Positions 6,118 through 8,919 of a DNA stretch of 8,919 nucleotides are shown here, piece after piece. The notes under the pieces were generated by a model that was not told where the DNA came from, did no database searches, and was given only the letters and a program-made list of their open reading frames with translations. The position numbers and the translations under genes are program-made. The number at the start of each line of letters is the position of its first letter. Position 1 is the first letter of the stretch. Origin of the DNA: JBCCRH01 sp039208045 (GTDB lineage Bacteria; Bacteroidota; Bacteroidia; Chitinophagales; Saprospiraceae); the NCBI GenBank assembly GCA_039208045.1, contig JBCCRH010000254.1, positions 1-8,919 of the forward strand, read 5' to 3'.

Positions 6118-6981
6118 TTGCAAGCACTACTCATCATCGTTGCAATTATTCTGGGCATTCTTTTTTCAGATGGGCACATCTGGACTTTTTTGATCCGCTA
6201 CAATCTGATGGGGATGCTCTTCATCACCTTCTTAGGCATACAGATTGATCGCTCCATCATTCAGAAAAACCATTTTTTGGTGCTTGCGCTAAATGTCGCC
6301 TTGCCTCCGGTTTTTTTCTTTTTGCTACAGCCCTTCGATGATACGGTAGCCTTAGCTACTTTAGTCATTGGCTTGGCGCCAACGGCAGCTGCTTCGCCAG
6401 TAGTTGCCAGTTTTTTCAAAGCTAAAGTAGAAACGGTGACCGCTTCGGTCTTAGTTACTAGTCCTGGTATTGCCTTGCTTTTGCCTTTTATCTTGCCACA
6501 GTTGATTAGCGTAGAGCAGCCCATCCCCGTCTGGGAAATCATGCGTCCTATTCTACAGATCGTCTTTATTCCATTAGGCTTGAGCCTAATCGCCAAGCAG
6601 ATAGCTCCATCGATCATTCCTTTTTTCAAGAAGTATAACAAACTTCCTTTCGCACTTTTTCTGGTCAATATCTATATCGCTTCCGCAAAAGCGACGAATT
6701 TCATCTCGGAAGAAATGCAGTCGAGCTGGATGGTATTGGTATGGATTGCATTGGCGGTAGGGGGGCTGTGTATCCTCAATTTTTTGATCGGGGAGCGCTT
6801 GGGGCCGGGCGGCCGCTCGATAGAGTATAGCTTAGCGCTGGGGCGGAAGAATACGATGTTTTCTATTTGGCTGTCGCTGACTTTTCTGAGTCCTATAGTC
6901 GCGTTGGGGCCGATGTTTTATGTGCTGTGGCAAAATGCGTATAATTCGTGGCAGTTGTATGAGCGGGGGGGCGAGCTGTGA
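6118..6981 (+). CDS. BASS-family (bile acid:sodium symporter-like) membrane transporter, TTG start
   Basis: A 287-residue, strongly hydrophobic protein with about nine or ten membrane segments (roughly 2-17, 27-44, 52-71, 77-98, 106-130, 141-160, 176-193, 203-225, 240-258, 261-280). The order and two characteristic helix breaks fit the BASS fold of Na+-coupled carriers. GLAPTAAASPVVASFF (85-100) matches the unwound helix of the first half, and LALGRKN (239-245) sits where relatives have an E.G.QN-like sodium-site motif, here without the Glu. Members carry bile acids, pantoate, pyruvate and other organic anions, or are related to arsenite exporters; substrate is not readable here. TTG at 6118 is chosen because an in-frame stop lies at 6103-6105 and no ATG occurs before the first membrane helix; ATT at 6115 is the only other early option. 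The C-terminus is complete. It is transcribed divergently from the secreted-protein gene and converges on glgE. Confidence 0.8.
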   Translation: MQALLIIVAIILGILFSDGHIWTFLIRYNLMGMLFITFLGIQIDRSIIQKNHFLVLALNVALPPVFFFLLQPFDDTVALATLVIGLAPTAAASPVVASFFKAKVETVTASVLVTSPGIALLLPFILPQLISVEQPIPVWEIMRPILQIVFIPLGLSLIAKQIAPSIIPFFKKYNKLPFALFLVNIYIASAKATNFISEEMQSSWMVLVWIALAVGGLCILNFLIGERLGPGGRSIEYSLALGRKNTMFSIWLSLTFLSPIVALGPMFYVLWQNAYNSWQLYERGGEL

Positions 6982-6985
6982 GACC

Positions 6986-7012
6986 TTGATTTACTTGATG
7001 TACTTGATTATT
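6986..7012. repeat. Three tandem 9-base repeats
   Basis: TTGATTTAC (6986-6994), TTGATGTAC (6995-7003) and TTGATTATT (7004-7012) follow each other directly, starting 4 bases after the transporter's stop codon and running into the left arm of the next hairpin. They look like replication slippage; no function is evident. Confidence 0.6.
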
Positions 7013-7047
7013 GGATTATAGCTTCACTGGTGAAGCTATAATTCAAT
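7010..7047. terminator. Bidirectional hairpin terminator between the transporter gene and glgE
   Basis: ATTGGATTATAGCTTCA (7010-7026) pairs with TGAAGCTATAATTCAAT (7031-7047) around the loop CTGG, giving 17 pairs with one G.T. It lies between two converging genes, 28 bases after the transporter stop and 32 bases beyond the glgE stop. No clear T-run follows on the plus strand. On the minus strand the downstream sequence is AATAATCAAG, also without a long T-run. Confidence 0.7.
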
Positions 7048-7068
7048 CTGGTAAAGCTGTAAATTCAG
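7027..7068. repeat. Tandem 21-base imperfect direct repeat overlapping the hairpin
   Basis: The stretch 7027-7047, beginning CTGGTGAAGCTATAATTCAA, is followed at once by a similar copy at 7048-7068, CTGGTAAAGCTGTAAATTCA plus one base. They differ at a few positions and by one shifted A. The second copy repeats the loop and right arm of the hairpin, so it could form an alternative, weaker stem with the same left arm. Confidence 0.6.
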
Positions 7069-7079
7069 CAAACCTTCGG

Positions 7080-8919
7080 TTAGACTGTTTCTACCAAGAA
7101 AATATGCCCTGGATAGCGATTTGGGTTTAGTTCTACATAGTTCCAGTCGTTAAACCAGTGGTAGGTTTCGTCGGTGAGCAGATCCGTCACTTTTAGGTGA
7201 ATATTGCTGCCGGTGATACCTAGCAGTTGCTTAGGTACTTCGACATAGCCTGCCTGTGTATGATGTGGATCGAAATTGACAATACACCAAATCGTATTAC
7301 TGCCATCAGCAGATTGCTTCACGTAGCTCATTAGCTGCTCGTTGTCTGCTTGGGTGAAGTGGATATTCCAAGTGGATTGCAGCGCGGGATGCTCCTTGCG
7401 CAGGCGATTAACTTTCGTAATGACTTCCGTTACTTTATTGCGATGACTCCAATCGTAGTAGCGGGTTTCGTACTTTTCAGAATAGAGGTACTCCTCTTTG
7501 CCATTGGTATTCGGGGTGTTTTCCATGAGCTCGTAAGCAGGCGCGTACATGCCATAGTTGGAGGAGAGCGTAGCAGCTAAGAGGAGGCGCTTGATGAAGT
7601 TATTTTCTCCGGCATTCATCAGCTCATACGGCAAGATGTCAGGCGTATTCGGCCAGAAGTTGGGGCGGAAGAATTCGCGCGACTCCGTCTGCGTAAGCTC
7701 CGTCATATACTCCATCATCTCTTTCTTATCGTTACGCCAAGTGAAGTAGGTGTAGGATTGCTGGAAGCCTCCTTTGGCCAACTGTGCCATTACCTTTGGG
7801 CGAGTAAAGGCCTCCGCTAAAAAGATCACATCAGGATTGACCTTATTGGTCTCTGCAATTACCCACTCCCAAAAGCGATAGGGCTTGGTATGCGGATTAT
7901 CTACCCTGAAAATTTCAACCCCTGCCTCTACCCAGAATAGGACGACGCTTTTTAGCTCTTCCCATAAGTTTTTCCAATCTTCCGTCTCAAAGTTAATCGG
8001 GACAATATCCTGATACTTTTTTGGTGGATTTTCAGCATACATAATTGTGCCATCTGGGCGCCAGATAAACCACTCGGGATGTTCCTTGATGTAGGGGTGA
8101 TCCGGCGCACATTGAAAGGCTAGGTCCAGCGCGATTTCTATCCCTAATTTCTTAGCTTCTTTGATGAGCTCTTTATAATCATCTAATGTACCCAGTTCTT
8201 TATGGATGGCTTTGTGGCCGCCTTCATCACTACCGATTGCCCAAGGAGAGCCTGGGTCAGTCGGTTCGGCAATCACTGAATTATTTCGTCCTTTTCGATT
8301 GATTGTTCCGATCGGGTGGATGGGGGGGAGGTACAGCACATCAAAACCCATATTCGCGATACGCGGCAGCAGGCGGATGCAATCCTTGAACGTGCCGTGG
8401 TGGCCAGGTGTCTGGGCGGTCGAACGTGGGAAAATTTCGTACCACGTACTAAATAACTCCTTGTTGCGCCCTACGCTTACCTTCAACACATTTTCATATT
8501 CTGTCTGGAACTGTTTCATCGGAAAGTTTTCGACCAAGGCTTCAAACGCATCTGTCAGTACCAGTTGTACCGCTTCCTCGCAGGCTTCCTCTTTCTGCAG
8601 CACTTTGGCAGCATCTAGCAAGTCTTTTGCTTTGGCTTTTGAGTAGCCTTTTGCTGTTTTTTGCAAGAGCTCTACCCCAATCTTTAGCTCCACCTGCATA
8701 TCCTGCCCTGCCGCCTGCTTTTTCTTAAAGCCCTTATACCAATTGAGTAGGTGATCTACCCAGCCTTCTACTTTGTATTCATAAAAGCCACGCTGGTCTA
8801 CCGTAAAGGAGGCCTCCCATACATCATTCGTAGTAGGAGTCATAAAAACTTCTGTCCAGCGTTTTTTGCTTTGTTGCTTATAGTAGATGGAGGCGCGGAT
8901 AGCATCGTGGCCGTCGCCA
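7080..8919 (-). CDS. glgE: Alpha-1,4-glucan:maltose-1-phosphate maltosyltransferase, N-terminus beyond the window
   Basis: GlgE moves maltose from alpha-maltose-1-phosphate to the non-reducing end of alpha-glucan chains in the trehalose-to-glucan route (TreS, maltokinase, GlgE, GlgB), in the cytoplasm. The frame stays open to the window edge: 25 residues precede the Met at 8843 (DGHDAIRAS...RWTEVF) and match the GlgE N-domain, so that Met is internal. In all, 612 residues are visible of an expected 650-670. Numbering from that Met, the N-domain continues (NDVW.ASF, GFYEYKVEGWVD, AAGQD) with a helical part to about 125, then the GH13 barrel from WYEIFPRS. Catalytic residues are nucleophile D315 in FRVDNPHTK, acid/base E344 in FLAEAFTRP and D402 in NTPDIL; the 29-residue gap between the first two equals that of characterised GlgE. 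N272, K275 and Y277 (ENPPKKYQ) fit the N-x-x-K-x-Y phosphate-binding pattern. A beta C-domain closes the protein (about 490-587). No partner gene of the pathway is in view. Confidence 0.95.
   Translation of the reverse strand, partial: GDGHDAIRASIYYKQQSKKRWTEVFMTPTTNDVWEASFTVDQRGFYEYKVEGWVDHLLNWYKGFKKKQAAGQDMQVELKIGVELLQKTAKGYSKAKAKDLLDAAKVLQKEEACEEAVQLVLTDAFEALVENFPMKQFQTEYENVLKVSVGRNKELFSTWYEIFPRSTAQTPGHHGTFKDCIRLLPRIANMGFDVLYLPPIHPIGTINRKGRNNSVIAEPTDPGSPWAIGSDEGGHKAIHKELGTLDDYKELIKEAKKLGIEIALDLAFQCAPDHPYIKEHPEWFIWRPDGTIMYAENPPKKYQDIVPINFETEDWKNLWEELKSVVLFWVEAGVEIFRVDNPHTKPYRFWEWVIAETNKVNPDVIFLAEAFTRPKVMAQLAKGGFQQSYTYFTWRNDKKEMMEYMTELTQTESREFFRPNFWPNTPDILPYELMNAGENNFIKRLLLAATLSSNYGMYAPAYELMENTPNTNGKEEYLYSEKYETRYYDWSHRNKVTEVITKVNRLRKEHPALQSTWNIHFTQADNEQLMSYVKQSADGSNTIWCIVNFDPHHTQAGYVEVPKQLLGITGSNIHLKVTDLLTDETYHWFNDWNYVELNPNRYPGHIFLVETV

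Noticed and set aside
6092..6193. Possible 33-codon leader peptide ahead of the transporter
   Set aside because: Its ATG lies inside the candidate -7 promoter box, so it is probably not transcribed, and the peptide has no attenuation-like codon run.
6261..6668. Open frame of 135 codons on the minus strand opposite the transporter gene
   Set aside because: It is a low-complexity Lys/Ala/Thr-rich shadow of the hydrophobic plus-strand codons, with no domain, and the plus-strand frame is a clear membrane transporter.
6986..7068. CRISPR array from closely spaced direct repeats
   Set aside because: The units are 9 and 21 bases, adjacent without unique spacers, and no cas gene is present.
8206..8646. 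Open frame of 146 codons on the plus strand opposite glgE
   Set aside because: It lies wholly within glgE, shows no recognisable domain, and the glgE frame carries the conserved catalytic and N-domain motifs.
7080..8843. Treating the ATG at 8843 as the start of glgE
   Set aside because: The frame continues upstream with GDGHDAIRAS...RWTEVF, which belongs to the conserved GlgE N-domain, so that Met is internal.

Overview
The window looks like a piece of a Bacteroidota chromosome, most likely Saprospiria (Lewinella-like). The main evidence is a large secreted protein ending in the gliding-motility-associated (type B) C-terminal domain used by the type IX secretion system (T9SS). Supporting evidence is the weak or absent Shine-Dalgarno sequences, a possible Bacteroidota-type -33/-7 promoter, and a GCCCCGATAGCAGCG...AGCGGATAGCGGGAC intergenic element of a kind I recall from Bacteroidota genomes. 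The genus is inference. Both ends cut through genes.

Layout: (1) 2-565 (+), the 3' part of a gene for an unnamed Cys-containing protein with a Pro/Glu linker and a beta-rich C-terminal domain. (2) A strong bidirectional hairpin at 578-615. (3) An AT-rich toxin-antitoxin-like pair on the minus strand: an antitoxin-like protein (1192-1593) overlapping by 4 bases a PIN-domain ribonuclease-like protein (611-1195). (4) 1733-3580 (+), an exported calcineurin-like metallophosphoesterase fused to a CBM9-like C-terminal domain. (5) 3588-3757, a long imperfect palindrome filling the convergent gap. (6) 3758-6013 (-), a 751-residue exported T9SS protein with five ~69-residue beta repeats. (7) A 104-bp divergent intergenic region with a candidate promoter. 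(8) 6118-6981 (+), a BASS-family (bile acid:sodium symporter-like) membrane transporter starting at TTG. (9) 6986-7068, short tandem repeats around a 17-bp hairpin. (10) 7080-8919 (-), most of GlgE, the maltose-1-phosphate maltosyltransferase of alpha-glucan synthesis, with its N-terminus outside the window.

The genes do not form one pathway. Apart from the toxin-antitoxin pair they are single transcription units arranged convergently or divergently, with hairpins in all three convergent gaps. No intergenic stretch exceeds 300 bases. I see no rRNA, tRNA, CRISPR array, insertion sequence or phage gene. The item most worth a second look is the structured element at 3588-3757. The compositionally foreign toxin-antitoxin cassette, whose antitoxin has no visible DNA-binding domain, comes next. 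I found no convincing new multi-gene system.
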